Shown: positions 53,338 through 61,729 of the stretch, one piece after another
Layout: the number at the start of each line of letters is the position of its first letter
Numbering within the stretch: position 1 is the first letter of the stretch
Assembly (NCBI GenBank): GCA_964590195.1
Contig: CAZPWJ010000013.1
Span: forward strand, 15,822 to 79,821
DNA from: GCA-2731375 sp964590195
Lineage (GTDB): Bacteria > Pseudomonadota > Alphaproteobacteria > GCA-2731375
Reading direction: 5' to 3'
DNA length: 64,000 nt
Translations under genes and position numbers: made by a program
The notes under the pieces: model-generated
What the model was told of the DNA's origin: nothing
What the model saw: only the letters and a program-made list of their open reading frames with translations
Database searches by the model: none

Positions 53338-55047
53338 ATGAGCACGAATATGGATCAGATCCGCTATCAGGTGATGTGGGAAAGACTGCTCGCCGTGGTC
53401 GAGGAACAGGCCCAGACCTTGGTGCGCACGGCGTTCAGCACCTCCAGCCGCGAAGCCGGCGACATTTCCGCCGGCGTTTTCGATCTGAAGGGCCAGATGC
53501 TGGCCCAGGCGGTTACCGGCACGCCGGGACATATCAATTCCATGGCTCGTGCAGTCGTGCATTTCCTTGACGTTTTCCCAGCCGACGGCATGCAGGATGG
53601 CGATGTCTACATCACCAACGATCCTTGGAAAGGCACCGGCCATCTGCATGATTTCACCGTTGTCACGCCGGTCTTTCGCAAGGGCAGAATGGTGGCGTTG
53701 TTCGCCTGTACTTCGCACGTGGTCGATATCGGCGGCGTCGGCATGTCGCCCGATGGCCGGCAGGTCTATCACGAAGGCCTGTTCGTGCCGATCATGCCCC
53801 TGGCCACCGCCGGCGAGATGAACCAATGGCTGCTCAACCTGGTGCGCGCCAATGTGCGCGAGCCGGTTCAGGTGGAGGGTGATATTTATGCCCTGGCCGC
53901 TTGCAACGAGACCGGCGCGCGGCGGCTGTTCGCGATGATGGATGAATACGATCTCGATAATCTCGATGCCCTGGGCGATCATATTATCGAACAAAGCCAA
54001 ACCGCGATTACCGCCGCCATCAACAAGCTGCCGCAGGGCAGTTGGGAACATGCCATGCGCATTGATGGCTTCGAGGAACCGATCGATCTGGTCGCCACGC
54101 TGACCATATCCAACGGCATCATTCACGTGGACTATACCGGTTCGTCGGGCACCTCGGATTTCGGCATCAATTGCCCCATCTGCTACACCGAGGCCTACAC
54201 GGCATTCGGTGTGAAATGCCTCGTCGCGCCCGATATCCCCAACAACGCGGGCACCCTGGATGCGATCACCGTTTCGGCGCCTGACAATACAATTGTCAAC
54301 GCACCGCATCCCTGCGCCGTGGTGGCGCGCTCGACGATCGGCCATATGCTGCCCGATGTGATTTTTGGCTGCCTGCATCAGGCGCTGCCCGACAGTGTGC
54401 CGGCGGAGGGCACTTCGAACCTATGGAATATCAAGCTGGGCGCCGGTCATGGCATTACCGAACGGACCGAGCAGGAGACCACGTCGTTCATGTTGATGGC
54501 ATTCCATAGCGGCGGTGCCGGCGCGCGGCCGAAACTGGATGGCCTCTCCGCCACGCCCTATCCCAGCGGCGTGCGCAATGTGCCGGTGGAAATTTCCGAG
54601 GCGATTACGCCGATCGTGGTTTGGCGCAAGGAGCTGCGCAAGGATTCGGGCGGCACCGGCGCGCAACGGGGCGGCCTGGGCCAGAGCATGGAAATCACCA
54701 GCCGTGAGGATGCGCCGTTTGGCATTTTCGCCAGTTTCGAACGGGTGCTGTTCCCGCCGCGCGGCCGTGATGGCGGCGGTTCCGGGGCAACGGGCGAACT
54801 GCGCCTGGGCTCCGGCGAGGAACTGCGCAACAAAGGCTTTCAAACGATCCCGGCCCAGGGAAGGCTGATTATCGAGATGCCCGGCGGCGGCGGCTATGGC
54901 GATCCAAAGGCCCGCGATGCCAAGGCGGTAGCCGATGACGTCCGTCTGGGCCTGGTCAGTGTCGAGGCTGCCGCCCGGGATTACGGCGTCGTGGTCAGCG
55001 AGGATGGACAGATCGACGAGGCGGCAACAGCCAAACAGCGCGGATAA
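53338..55047 (+). CDS. hyuB: Hydantoinase/oxoprolinase subunit B
   Basis: A 569-residue partner of subunit A. Conserved elements: MWERLLAVVEEQAQTLVRTAFSTSSREAGDISAGVFD, VTGTPGHINSMARAV, DVYITNDPWKGTGHLHDFTVVTPVF and the C-terminal GGSGATGELRLGSGEELRNKGF followed by EMPGGGGYGDP. The two subunits form the ATP-dependent amide hydrolase. The TGA-like spacing to hyuA is 5 nt, so they are co-translated. No dedicated transporter is next to them. Confidence 0.9.
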   Translation: MSTNMDQIRYQVMWERLLAVVEEQAQTLVRTAFSTSSREAGDISAGVFDLKGQMLAQAVTGTPGHINSMARAVVHFLDVFPADGMQDGDVYITNDPWKGTGHLHDFTVVTPVFRKGRMVALFACTSHVVDIGGVGMSPDGRQVYHEGLFVPIMPLATAGEMNQWLLNLVRANVREPVQVEGDIYALAACNETGARRLFAMMDEYDLDNLDALGDHIIEQSQTAITAAINKLPQGSWEHAMRIDGFEEPIDLVATLTISNGIIHVDYTGSSGTSDFGINCPICYTEAYTAFGVKCLVAPDIPNNAGTLDAITVSAPDNTIVNAPHPCAVVARSTIGHMLPDVIFGCLHQALPDSVPAEGTSNLWNIKLGAGHGITERTEQETTSFMLMAFHSGGAGARPKLDGLSATPYPSGVRNVPVEISEAITPIVVWRKELRKDSGGTGAQRGGLGQSMEITSREDAPFGIFASFERVLFPPRGRDGGGSGATGELRLGSGEELRNKGFQTIPAQGRLIIEMPGGGGYGDPKARDAKAVADDVRLGLVSVEAAARDYGVVVSEDGQIDEAATAKQRG

Positions 55048-55152
55048 CATGCCGCCACGTTTTTAAGCGTTCTAATGTGTTTTGACCGAAGCCGGCGCAT
55101 TCGCTAGGGTGGTGACCATTGGCCGATCCCTCAATCCGGATAAAACACCCAA

Positions 55153-55707
55153 TTGCGAAGAAGCAAACGCCAGCGTGATCGAATTCTGCCGTACTTGCCA
55201 CGGCTGTTCGGCTATGCGCAAAGCCTGATACGCGACAAGGAGGCGGCCCGGGACCTGGTACAGGAGGCTGCCTGCAAAGCGCTGGCGGCACGGAATACCC
55301 CACGGGACGAGGCCGCATACCGGGCATGGCTGTTCCGTATTTTGCGCAACCACTATATTGATGACATGCGCCGTTTGGGCCGGGACGAACGGCGCTTGAC
55401 GGAAATCTCGGCGGCTGAACATATTGCCGTGGAATATTGGCAAGGTGACGAACGTCTTATCAATAGATTGTCCGTCCGTGCGGCCATGGAGACGATCAAA
55501 CCGGGCCAGGCGGAAATATTGGCGTTGATTGATATCGCCGGTTTGAGTTATCGGGAGGCGGCGGACGTCCTGGATGTTCCCGTGGGGACGATTATGAGCC
55601 GCCTGAGCCGTGCACGGGCGGTCATGTTAAGCCTGCTGGAAAGTGATGGCGGGCAAGTGTTGGAGTTGGCGGAGCGAAGGAAGCGGCGTGTCAAAAGGCC
55701 CAATTGA
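55153..55707 (+). CDS. ECF-type RNA polymerase sigma factor
   Basis: A 184-residue group IV sigma-70 factor. Region 2 is ILPYLPRLFGYAQSLIRDKEAARDLVQEAACKALAARNTPRDEAAYRAWLFRILRNHYIDDMRR; region 4 is ILALIDIAGLSYREAADVLDVPVGTIMSRLSRARAVML. The start is uncertain: a TTG at 55153 opens the conserved frame but lacks a clear ribosome-binding site. It overlaps the anti-sigma gene by 20 nt and precedes sulfite dehydrogenase genes. As I recall, Sinorhizobium meliloti has a sulfite-responsive ECF sigma (RpoE4) in the same position next to its sulfite dehydrogenase. Confidence 0.88.
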   Translation: MRRSKRQRDRILPYLPRLFGYAQSLIRDKEAARDLVQEAACKALAARNTPRDEAAYRAWLFRILRNHYIDDMRRLGRDERRLTEISAAEHIAVEYWQGDERLINRLSVRAAMETIKPGQAEILALIDIAGLSYREAADVLDVPVGTIMSRLSRARAVMLSLLESDGGQVLELAERRKRRVKRPN

Positions 55708-56476
55708 TATAGCCCTGTTGGGTGCCTATGTGGACGGCGAACTGGACGTGGACGAGCGGGCCCAGATCGCCGAGGCCGTCGCGCGCGACCCGGAAGTGGC
55801 CCGGCAGGTCATGGTCCTAAGCCGGCTTAAGTCGGCGGTATCCGTGGTGCCGGATGAGGAGACCATCACACTGCCGGATGAACCGGCCCGTGGGCGCTGG
55901 ATGTACGGTATCGCCGCTGCCCTGTTGACGGTCATGATCGGCGCCTCGGCCTATTGGTTTGCCATCAGCAATAATCCAGGCGGGAACGAAGACGTCGATG
56001 TAGCCTCTGCCGCGCACCAGTCATGGTCCCCGACCGGGCAAGGAGAAACCATTGACCGTGGCGTTGTCCTTGCCGCGGCGCGGGCGAATTTTCATCATAT
56101 ATATGTGCCGGATTTGAGGGCCGCCAAGCTGCAACTTGTGCATCTTGCGACCCGGAATGCCCAAGGCCGGCCAGTACTTGTTGCGGGCTACCTGGGCTCA
56201 CGCGGCTGCCGGGTTACGCTCGTGGCCCAGGAAGACGGTCCTGGCGTGGACGGCGGTGAGCTGGATTTTCAACAAACCGGCGGCGTTATCAGTGCCCGAT
56301 GGCGGATCGGCTCCACAAGCTATGCCATGCTGGCCAAGGGGATGGCGGAACCGCGTTTTCGTCTCATGGCGACAAGCGTCTTCGACGCCAGTATCAAGGC
56401 AGCACCGATGAGCAGGAAAATCCGGGTCGCCTTGGCCCGCTCAAGGTCAGAGAGCAAGCCCTGCGCTATTGCTTGA
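55688..56476 (+). CDS. Transmembrane anti-sigma factor
   Basis: A 262-residue single-pass membrane protein. The cytoplasmic N-terminal part (DIALLGAYVDGELDVDERAQIAEAVARDPEVARQVMVL) has the anti-sigma helix pattern but no HxxxCxxC zinc motif. The membrane helix is MYGIAAALLTVMIGASAYWFAI. The periplasmic part (about 95-262) holds a small domain with one Cys (LGSRGCRVTLVAQEDG). The GTG at 55688 follows GGAAGC. It should hold the sigma factor until a periplasmic signal, plausibly sulfite, releases it. Confidence 0.82.
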   Translation: MSKGPIDIALLGAYVDGELDVDERAQIAEAVARDPEVARQVMVLSRLKSAVSVVPDEETITLPDEPARGRWMYGIAAALLTVMIGASAYWFAISNNPGGNEDVDVASAAHQSWSPTGQGETIDRGVVLAAARANFHHIYVPDLRAAKLQLVHLATRNAQGRPVLVAGYLGSRGCRVTLVAQEDGPGVDGGELDFQQTGGVISARWRIGSTSYAMLAKGMAEPRFRLMATSVFDASIKAAPMSRKIRVALARSRSESKPCAIA

Positions 56477-56496
56477 GCGCAGCCAAAAATTAATTG

Positions 56497-56523
56497 GAAT
56501 AATTCCGAACAACGAAACGTTTC
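56497..56523 (+). promoter_or_regulatory. Possible ECF sigma-dependent promoter of the sulfite dehydrogenase gene
   Basis: GGAAT, a 17-nt spacer and CGTTT fit the general ECF pattern (GGAAC-N16/17-CGTT) and lie about 80 nt before the sulfite dehydrogenase start, within the gap after the anti-sigma gene. Which sigma uses it is unknown. The sigma gene itself has a sigma-70-like TTGACC-N17-TAGGGT upstream (about 55082-55110). Confidence 0.4.
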
Positions 56524-56601
56524 CTCTTACTTCAAATGGCGCGACAAATGGTCGCGCCTGGGGAGGTGCCGCACACGTGCGGCAAAATTGGGAGGATTTC
56601 C

Positions 56602-57909
56602 ATGAGTATTGATGAGCAGAAGCAGGTGCCATCTGACCTGATGCAACGGTTTGCCGAGGATCCGGACGGGGCCGACCGCCAGGTTTTTGGCCGGGAAAGC
56701 GAAGGCGACCGGCGCGGTTTCCTGCGCGGCGCGGGGCTGGCGACCATGGGCGCGATGCTGGGCGCGGCAATTCCGTTCAGCCGCAATATGCCGGCTGGTT
56801 TCGTCCCCGAGGCTTTGGCGCAAAAAGCGATGACAGTGGACGGCAAGGACGGCTTGACGGTACTGAATGACCGTCCGGTGAATGCCGAAACGCCGCCGCA
56901 TTTGCTGAATGACGATGTAACGCCGACCTCGCGGCATTTCATCCGCAACAACGGTATTCCGCCCGAGAACACTTCGGCTGACGGCTGGAGCCTGACCGTT
57001 GATGGCCTGGTCAACAACCCGATGACCCTGTCTATCGCTGACCTTAAGTCAAAATTCGAGGTGGTGACCGAGCGCCTTGTGGTCGAATGCGGCGGCAATG
57101 GCCGGGCATTTTTCGATCCCCCGGCAAAGGGCAATCAGTGGAGCCTCGGCGCGGTGGCCTGTTCCGAATGGACTGGCGTTCGGTACGCTGATGTTTTGAA
57201 GGCCGCCGGCGTAAAGGATAGCGTGATCTATACCGCCCATGTGGGCGCCGACAGCCATCTTTCCGGCAAGGAAGGCAAGTTGGCGATTTCGCGCGGGGTG
57301 CCGATTGAAAAGGCCATGAACCCGCATAATCTGATCGCCTTCGCCATGAATGGCAAGGAGCTGCATCCCATGAACGGTGCGCCTCTACGCCTGGTCGTGC
57401 CGGGTTGGCCGGGCTCGTGCTCGCAGAAATGGCTGGAGCGGATCTGGCTGCGCGATGTGGTGCATGACGGCCCAAAAATGACGGGCAAGGCCTACCGTGT
57501 ACCGAAATATCCAGTGGAAGCGGGCCAGAAAGTACCCAAGAGCGATTTTGAGATCATCCATGCCATGCCGGTGAAATCTCTGATTACGACACCGCAAACC
57601 GGTATCAAGCTATCGGGCCGCAGCCTTGATGTTGGTGGTCATGCCTGGGCCGGTGATAGCAAGGTAACGAACGTCGATGTGTCGATTGACTTCGGGGCGA
57701 CCTGGCAAGCCGCTGATCTGGCCGATCCGGCAAATCCCTATGCCTGGCAACGTTTTGGCGCCGAGGTGAAATTCCCCATGGCGGGTTATTATGAAGTCTG
57801 GGCCCGGGCAACCGATGCCGAGGGTCGTAGCCAGCCGTTCGCTATTGCCTGGAACCCAAAGGGTTACCTCAACAATTCCATGCACCGCATATCGGTCTAC
57901 GTTTCATGA
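56602..57909 (+). CDS. Molybdopterin-dependent sulfite dehydrogenase subunit (SorA/SoxC type)
   Basis: A 435-residue periplasmic enzyme that oxidises sulfite to sulfate. A twin-arginine signal (DRRGFLRGAGLATMGAMLGA) lies after a hydrophilic ~45-residue leader. The molybdenum ligand Cys is in LVVECGGNGRAFF; other typical blocks are GAVACSEWTGVRYADVLKAAG, HPMNGAPLRLVVPGWPGSCSQKWLERI and the dimerisation domain with GHAWAGDSKVTNVDVSIDFGATW. The ATG at 56602 follows GGGAGGATTTCC. The small cytochrome gene overlaps its end. It is likely controlled by the sigma/anti-sigma pair upstream. Confidence 0.9.
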   Translation: MSIDEQKQVPSDLMQRFAEDPDGADRQVFGRESEGDRRGFLRGAGLATMGAMLGAAIPFSRNMPAGFVPEALAQKAMTVDGKDGLTVLNDRPVNAETPPHLLNDDVTPTSRHFIRNNGIPPENTSADGWSLTVDGLVNNPMTLSIADLKSKFEVVTERLVVECGGNGRAFFDPPAKGNQWSLGAVACSEWTGVRYADVLKAAGVKDSVIYTAHVGADSHLSGKEGKLAISRGVPIEKAMNPHNLIAFAMNGKELHPMNGAPLRLVVPGWPGSCSQKWLERIWLRDVVHDGPKMTGKAYRVPKYPVEAGQKVPKSDFEIIHAMPVKSLITTPQTGIKLSGRSLDVGGHAWAGDSKVTNVDVSIDFGATWQAADLADPANPYAWQRFGAEVKFPMAGYYEVWARATDAEGRSQPFAIAWNPKGYLNNSMHRISVYVS

Positions 57910-58247
57910 TGCGACGGTGCTTGCCGTGTCTGTCTGTCCTGGTTCTGCTCGGCGCGATAAGTTTCGCGCCGGGCGGGCCGGCACGGGCCGGTGAAGATGA
58001 ATTAGGCGGTATACCGCGGGCGCCTGGCGCGGAGGAGACATATTATCTTTGCTCCGCCTGCCATTCTTTTCGGCTGGTGGCCCAACAGGGCCTCGATTAC
58101 GCGCGCTGGGAAGAGGCCCTCGACTGGATGATCGAGGAGCAGGAAATGGAAGCCCTCGAGCCCGAGGAGCGCAAGCTGATCACCAATTATCTCGCCAAAT
58201 TTTACGGTCCTGACCGCTTGGCGAGAAAATTGGCGAAACAGCGTTAA
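57906..58247 (+). CDS. Small c-type cytochrome, electron acceptor of sulfite dehydrogenase
   Basis: A 113-residue exported protein (signal CLPCLSVLVLLGAISFAPGGPARA). The haem-binding motif is CSACH in YYLCSACHSFRLVAQQG; a later Met (WMIEEQEMEAL) could be the axial ligand. It ends in a charged C-terminal helix. The start overlaps the sulfite dehydrogenase stop by 4 nt. This is the SorB role, taking electrons from SorA to the respiratory chain. Confidence 0.86.
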   Translation: MMRRCLPCLSVLVLLGAISFAPGGPARAGEDELGGIPRAPGAEETYYLCSACHSFRLVAQQGLDYARWEEALDWMIEEQEMEALEPEERKLITNYLAKFYGPDRLARKLAKQR

Positions 58248-58319
58248 CGGGCGCCTAGATCAAACAGCATAAAATTGGAATCAATTTGATGCTGATAATT
58301 TGATCTAATCCAGTAGTTT

Positions 58320-58359
58320 AGAGCAACTTATTTGCGTTCGAATGAACGCAGGTTGCTCT
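58320..58359. terminator. Two-part hairpin terminator between cytochrome and leuA genes
   Basis: AGAGCAAC pairs with GTTGCTCT, and inside it TGCGTTC pairs with GAACGCA around a GAAT loop. The element lies 72 nt past the cytochrome stop and touches the leuA 3' end. T-runs follow weakly on the plus side. Confidence 0.75.
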
Positions 58360-60037
58360 ATTGCGTTAGCAGGCGATTGACGGCGGAGATTATGGCCTTC
58401 AACGAGGCGCTGTTGGTGTTGGGATGAACACCGACGCCATGGGCTGACTGGCCATCCTCGCCCTGTAGCTTGATGAAGCAGACGGCTTCCACGTCCGATC
58501 CGGCGCCCATGGCTTTTTGTACATAGTCCTCGAACGTGGCCTGCACGCCGCAGGCCTCTTTCAGGGCGCCAAAAAAGGCATCGATCGGGCCATCGCCCCG
58601 ACCGACAATATCGCGCACCTCGCCATAAGCCCGGACCGTCGCCGTGCACATGATGACCTCGGCGGATTCAGCGGTCGAATTCATCCGGTAATCGATCAGC
58701 TCGAACGGTTCATCGGCATCCAGATAGGTTTCCTTGAAAGCCTGCCAGATCTCCGTCGCCGTGATCTCCTTGCCGGTCTTATCGCCGATGTTCTGGATCA
58801 CCTTGGAAAATTCGACCTGCATGTCCCGCGGCATGTCAATGCCGTATTCGGTGTCCATGATATAGGCCACGCCGCCCTTGCCGGACTGGCTGTTGACCCG
58901 GATGATCGCCTCGTAGGAACGGCCCACATCCTTGGGATCGATGGGCAGATAGGGCACTTCCCAGACCGGATCGTTGGATGATTTGTTGGCCGCCATGCCT
59001 TTTTTGATGGCGTCCTGGTGCGAGCCGGAAAAGGCGGTGTAGACCAGTTCGCCCGCGTAGGGATGGCGTTCGGGCACGTCCAGCTGGGTGCAATATTCCG
59101 AAACCTCGATGGATTCCTGAATATTGGAGAAGTCCAGTTTCGGATCCACGCCCTGGCTGAAGATATTCAGGGCCAGGGTAATGACATCCACGTTGCCCGT
59201 GCGCTCGCCATTGCCAAACAGGGTGCCTTCGACCCGGTCGGCGCCGGCCATCAGGCCCAGTTCCGTGGCGGCCACGGCGGTGCCCCGGTCGTTATGGGGG
59301 TGCAGGGACAGGATGACCTTTTCCCGCTCCTTGAAATTGCGGTGCATCCATTCGATCTGATCGGCGCAATAGTTGGGCGAGGCCATTTCCACCGTCGCCG
59401 GCAGATTGAAAATCACCGGGTTTTCCGCCGTCGGCTGCCAGATATCCATCACCGAATGGCAGACATCCAGGGCGTAATCCAATTCCGTCCCGGTGAAGCT
59501 TTCCGGGGAATATTCCAGACGCACATTGGTGCCGCTGGCCTGCAAGGCCGGAATTTTCTCCTTGATCCAGGCAGCGCCGTCGGTGGCGATCTTTTTTACG
59601 CCATCCCGGTCCTGGGCGAAAACCACCCGGCGCTGCAATTCCGAGGTGGAATTATACAGATGGATAATGGCGTTCTTGCTGCCCTCCAGGGCCTCGAAAG
59701 TACGCTCAATCAGCTCCGGCCGGGACTGGGTCAGAACCTGGATGTAGACATCATCGGGGATCAGGTCATTTTCGATGATATGCCGGGTGAAATCGAAATC
59801 CGTGTCCGAGGCGGCGGGGAAACCAACCTCGATCTCCTTAAAGCCCAATTTCAGCAGATGATTGAAGAAATGCAGCTTTTTCTGTCGGCCCATTGGATCG
59901 ATCAAGGCCTGATTGCCGTCCCGTAGATCGACCGAGCACCAGATCGGCGCCTTGTCGATGACCTGGCCGGGCCATTGCCGGTTGGGCAGATCAATGGGCG
60001 GGAAGGCTCGGTATTTATGGATGGCCATGGTGTTCAT
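58358..60037 (-). CDS. leuA: 2-isopropylmalate synthase (long form)
   Basis: A 559-residue enzyme that condenses acetyl-CoA with 2-oxoisovalerate, the first committed step of leucine synthesis. The TIM-barrel starts with PIWCSVDLRDGNQALIDPM (metal-binding Asp), followed by LSLHPHNDRGTAVAATELGLMAGADRVEGTLFGNGERTGN. The C-terminal regulatory domain (about 440-559) should bind leucine; it ends with ASLKAIISAVNRLL. Length and sequence fit the LeuA type found in actinobacteria and many proteobacteria (VDLRDGNQAL rather than DTLRDGEQ). The ATG at 60037 follows AGGAGC. It lies away from leuCDB. Confidence 0.95.
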   Translation of the reverse strand: MNTMAIHKYRAFPPIDLPNRQWPGQVIDKAPIWCSVDLRDGNQALIDPMGRQKKLHFFNHLLKLGFKEIEVGFPAASDTDFDFTRHIIENDLIPDDVYIQVLTQSRPELIERTFEALEGSKNAIIHLYNSTSELQRRVVFAQDRDGVKKIATDGAAWIKEKIPALQASGTNVRLEYSPESFTGTELDYALDVCHSVMDIWQPTAENPVIFNLPATVEMASPNYCADQIEWMHRNFKEREKVILSLHPHNDRGTAVAATELGLMAGADRVEGTLFGNGERTGNVDVITLALNIFSQGVDPKLDFSNIQESIEVSEYCTQLDVPERHPYAGELVYTAFSGSHQDAIKKGMAANKSSNDPVWEVPYLPIDPKDVGRSYEAIIRVNSQSGKGGVAYIMDTEYGIDMPRDMQVEFSKVIQNIGDKTGKEITATEIWQAFKETYLDADEPFELIDYRMNSTAESAEVIMCTATVRAYGEVRDIVGRGDGPIDAFFGALKEACGVQATFEDYVQKAMGAGSDVEAVCFIKLQGEDGQSAHGVGVHPNTNSASLKAIISAVNRLLTQ

Positions 60038-60172
60038 GATGTTCGCTCCTCAGCTTTCGGGCCGCCGGGTAGCCCGTGGGACCCCATCGCGCGCCCATTT
60101 CGCAAATAAACGAAACGGCGCCGCGGCACGGGCCAGCAGGCGGCTAGATGACAATATCTGGATTCGGTGATT

Positions 60173-60304
60173 TCAGTCGTGCGATAGAACATTTGACGCG
60201 TGGTCCCTTAGCGTGCGCGCAAAAAGTGCGGCATCCCGGTGCCCCTCAAGGCCCGGGTCGCTAAGTCGCAGGGCAAGGCCCACTATGTGATACATCCGCG
60301 TCAT
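60173..60304 (-). CDS. Possible 43-codon upstream reading frame in the leuA leader
   Basis: The frame starts with an ATG that lies only about 2 nt after the predicted leuA transcription start, so it could be translated from an almost leaderless message. It contains seven Leu codons of 43 (MTRMYHIVGLALRLSDPG at the start), above average but without a run of Leu, so a classic attenuation peptide is doubtful. No Shine-Dalgarno is seen. The remainder of the leader (60038-60172) can form several GC hairpins, including complementary GGGACC and GGTCCC segments. Confidence 0.25.
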   Translation of the reverse strand: MTRMYHIVGLALRLSDPGLEGHRDAALFARTLRDHASNVLSHD

Positions 60305-60312
60305 GGTCAGCG

Positions 60313-60341
60313 AAACTATCTTTCGTATCGGTTCGCGTCAA
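60313..60341 (-). promoter_or_regulatory. Promoter of leuA
   Basis: On the minus strand, TTGACG (60341-60336), a 17-nt spacer and TAGTTT (60318-60313) form a good sigma-70 match. Transcription from about 60306 gives a leader of about 270 nt before leuA, unusually long and therefore a candidate for regulation. Confidence 0.6.
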
Positions 60342-60365
60342 GCGGGTTAACCATAGAAAGCAGGA

Positions 60366-60381
60366 GTTAAGGGTTCGTTAA
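60366..60381 (-). promoter_or_regulatory. CtrA-type site upstream of the leuA promoter
   Basis: The minus strand reads TTAA, 7 nt, TTAAC, an exact match to the CtrA consensus of alphaproteobacteria, centred about 68 nt upstream of the predicted leuA start. Chance matches occur, so the role is open. The rest of the 60038-60439 gap has no other gene I can support. Confidence 0.35.
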
Positions 60382-60439
60382 GGCGAATTTAGGCCCGTTT
60401 TTGTGCATTTTAGCGAAAATACGTTATTGCGAATAATTC

Positions 60440-61714
60440 TTACTTAATGCCGGATTGGTGCTCCGCACAGTGATCCAGGGCGCGTGCCAGCAGGGTATAG
60501 CGGGTACGGATACGGGCCATCAGATCGGTGGGCCAGGCATCCGCCTCCACCAGATCGAGAAATTGATCCAGCATCAGGGGGAACTGCGCATCATGTCCGA
60601 CCTGATCCTTGGCCGGCAGACGCAGAATATAGCCGCCGTCTTCGGCCGCCGTGATCTTCAGGCTCGGAAACGCCGCGCGCCATTGCGCCGCCGCTGCGCC
60701 AAGGTCCGGATTTTCGTACGGATGTAGGCGCATTTCCGGCTGAAAACCGGTTTCCGGCCCACTCGAAACCGTCACCTCGGCCTTCGTACCCCGGGCGGTG
60801 AAATCTTGCAGATCGCCGCCGCCCTCCGCCTCGCGCGGACCCCAGTCGCAGTATTGCCGGACCCAGGTACCGCGCATGCTGTAATCAATCCGGCCATTGC
60901 AGGCCAGGTGCAGAACACCGTCTTCAACGGCATGGCTCAGGTAATCGGGAAAGGCGTCAGCGCCGGTGCTCTCGCGGAACAGATCGAGCGTCACCGGCGT
61001 CGTCCAGCGTTCGGCGTCGATAATCTCCACGTCGCGGTCAAAATCGAAACGATGTCCATCGCCGACAATCCACTGCGCCTGATCCACATAGTGAGACTGA
61101 ATATCGACCAGGCCGTCACCCTGGACACGGCTATCGTAAAACCAGGCCGGCCGTTGCAGGGGCTGGCCGCCGACCAGCTTCATCAGATGGTGGCGGGAGG
61201 TAAATTCAAGCGCCGGCAGTTCGGAAGAGCTATCCAACTCGCCAAAAACCGAGGCCGTATGGATCACCGCGTTGCGCAGCTGATTGAAGGCGGCATGCCG
61301 CCCGGTCATGATATCGACGGCCAAGGGCGGCCCGGCGGTGATGGCATCAAGATGTGGCAGGTTGGTGCTGTCCGTCATCCACGGCTTGTCCGCGATAATG
61401 TGGAAACCTTCATCGTGCAGGCGGTGCATCAGGGCAAGGCGTTCGCCGTTGCGGCCCGCCAATATGACAATGTCGCCGGGACGCTCGGCGATCATGGCTT
61501 CCAGCGCGTCCTCGCCAATATGGCATTCCAGCCGCCAATTCGTGGGCGCCTCGGCACGGCAATTGAAATTCTCGATCAGGGCGATGAATTTCTCCGCATC
61601 CTGTCCCGGTGGCGCGTAGAGGTGGATGGATCGGCTCACTCTGGCATTGCCCCCGCTCAACAACAATGCGGCATGAAAGTGGCCCGGATCGTATACAGAA
61701 ATCGTGTGCGTCAT
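60440..61714 (-). CDS. Gfo/Idh/MocA-type putative oxidoreductase
   Basis: A 424-residue protein. The N-terminal half is Rossmann-like but divergent (ISVYDPGHFHAALLLSG, DIVILAGRNGERLALMHRLHDEGFHIIADKPWM); the EKP-like Lys-Pro of the Gfo family appears as ADKPW. The C-terminal domain (QGDGLVDIQSHYVDQAQWIVGDG, EMRLHPYENPDLG) fits the putative oxidoreductase C-terminal domain found in a subset of these proteins. It probably oxidises a sugar or related polyol; substrate unknown. It is encoded 15 nt downstream of the nucleotidyltransferase gene. Confidence 0.8.
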   Translation of the reverse strand: MTHTISVYDPGHFHAALLLSGGNARVSRSIHLYAPPGQDAEKFIALIENFNCRAEAPTNWRLECHIGEDALEAMIAERPGDIVILAGRNGERLALMHRLHDEGFHIIADKPWMTDSTNLPHLDAITAGPPLAVDIMTGRHAAFNQLRNAVIHTASVFGELDSSSELPALEFTSRHHLMKLVGGQPLQRPAWFYDSRVQGDGLVDIQSHYVDQAQWIVGDGHRFDFDRDVEIIDAERWTTPVTLDLFRESTGADAFPDYLSHAVEDGVLHLACNGRIDYSMRGTWVRQYCDWGPREAEGGGDLQDFTARGTKAEVTVSSGPETGFQPEMRLHPYENPDLGAAAAQWRAAFPSLKITAAEDGGYILRLPAKDQVGHDAQFPLMLDQFLDLVEADAWPTDLMARIRTRYTLLARALDHCAEHQSGIK

Positions 61715-61729
61715 ATTCGATCCACCCCG

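Noticed and set aside
53188..54378. 396-codon minus-strand frame opposite hyuA/hyuB
   Set aside because: The plus-strand genes carry the full family motifs. The minus frame is His/Gln-rich with no homology signs.
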